Origin: Ruminococcaceae bacterium UBA7147
GTDB lineage: Bacteria; Bacillota; Clostridia; Oscillospirales; Acutalibacteraceae
Direction of reading: 5' to 3'
Length of the DNA stretch: 12,899 nt
Assembly (NCBI GenBank): GCA_002491825.1
Contig: DKWR01000057.1
Location: 1-12,899, forward strand
This document shows, one piece after another, positions 12,857 through 12,899 of the stretch; positions within the stretch are counted from its first letter, which is position 1, and every line of letters begins with the position of its first letter. A program made the translations under genes and the position numbers. Below the pieces are notes generated by a model that saw only the letters and a program-made list of their open reading frames with translations, searched no databases and was not told where the DNA came from.

Positions 12857-12899
12857 TTACTTATTGTTTACAGCAGCCTGTGCAGAAAGGCAAAAACAA
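12857..12899 (-). CDS. Possible C-terminal end of a minus-strand gene
   Basis: On the minus strand one frame enters at the window edge and ends at a TAA (12857-12859) with the residues CLSAQAAVNNK. The terminator at 12791-12826, whose better U-tract faces minus-strand transcription, suggests that a convergent gene ends here. Thirteen or so residues are too few to identify it, and the frame could be chance. Confidence 0.3.
   Translation of the reverse strand, partial: CFCLSAQAAVNNK

Overview
The window looks like chromosomal DNA from a spore-forming, AT-leaning Clostridia, most likely a Ruminococcus- or Oscillospiraceae-type gut Firmicute. The evidence is a SigG sporulation sigma factor, a SpoVAD spore-core channel protein, a YnzC-like DUF896 protein, a VanW-family wall protein, an archaeal/eukaryotic-type ProRS, strong Shine-Dalgarno sites with GTG and TTG starts, and a bacterial serpin lipoprotein. 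No tRNA, rRNA, CRISPR array, transposase or phage structural gene was seen.

Layout. Bases 1-4383 are all on the minus strand: metA (with the Glu111 signature of acetyl-CoA use), proS, and a MutS-related ATPase without mismatch-recognition or Smr domains. A divergent promoter pair (4420-4494) separates the last of these from a small DUF896 gene. That gene ends in a strong bidirectional terminator facing a minus-strand pair: a GT28 diacylglycerol-glycosyltransferase-like gene (7294-6170) and, 30 bp behind it, a secreted serpin lipoprotein (6139-4802).

Bases 7295-7918 form the longest non-coding stretch. It holds the most unusual structure in the window: six unrelated inverted repeats packed almost end to end (7360-7582), two of the junctions sharing a single base. 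A near-consensus promoter (7603-7631, minus strand) points into them toward the glycosyltransferase. They could form a long structured leader, an independent RNA or a DNA-level palindrome cluster; the sequence alone does not decide.

Bases 7919-12222 are on the plus strand: a membrane-anchored VanW protein, spoVAD, a PAP2 lipid phosphatase and sigG. The terminator after the VanW gene contains the Shine-Dalgarno of spoVAD. sigG lies alone behind a terminator and a sequence closely matching the sigma-F promoter pattern, fitting the known forespore cascade in which sigma-F switches on sigG and sigma-G then drives spoVA-type genes. spoVAC and spoVAE are absent beside spoVAD, and spoIIGA and sigE beside sigG.

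Bases 12219-12784 hold a divergent pair: an unrecognised 82-residue protein, whose stop codon overlaps that of sigG, and a small XRE-type regulator, with a direct repeat between them that may be an operator. A bidirectional terminator and perhaps the end of another minus-strand gene close the window.
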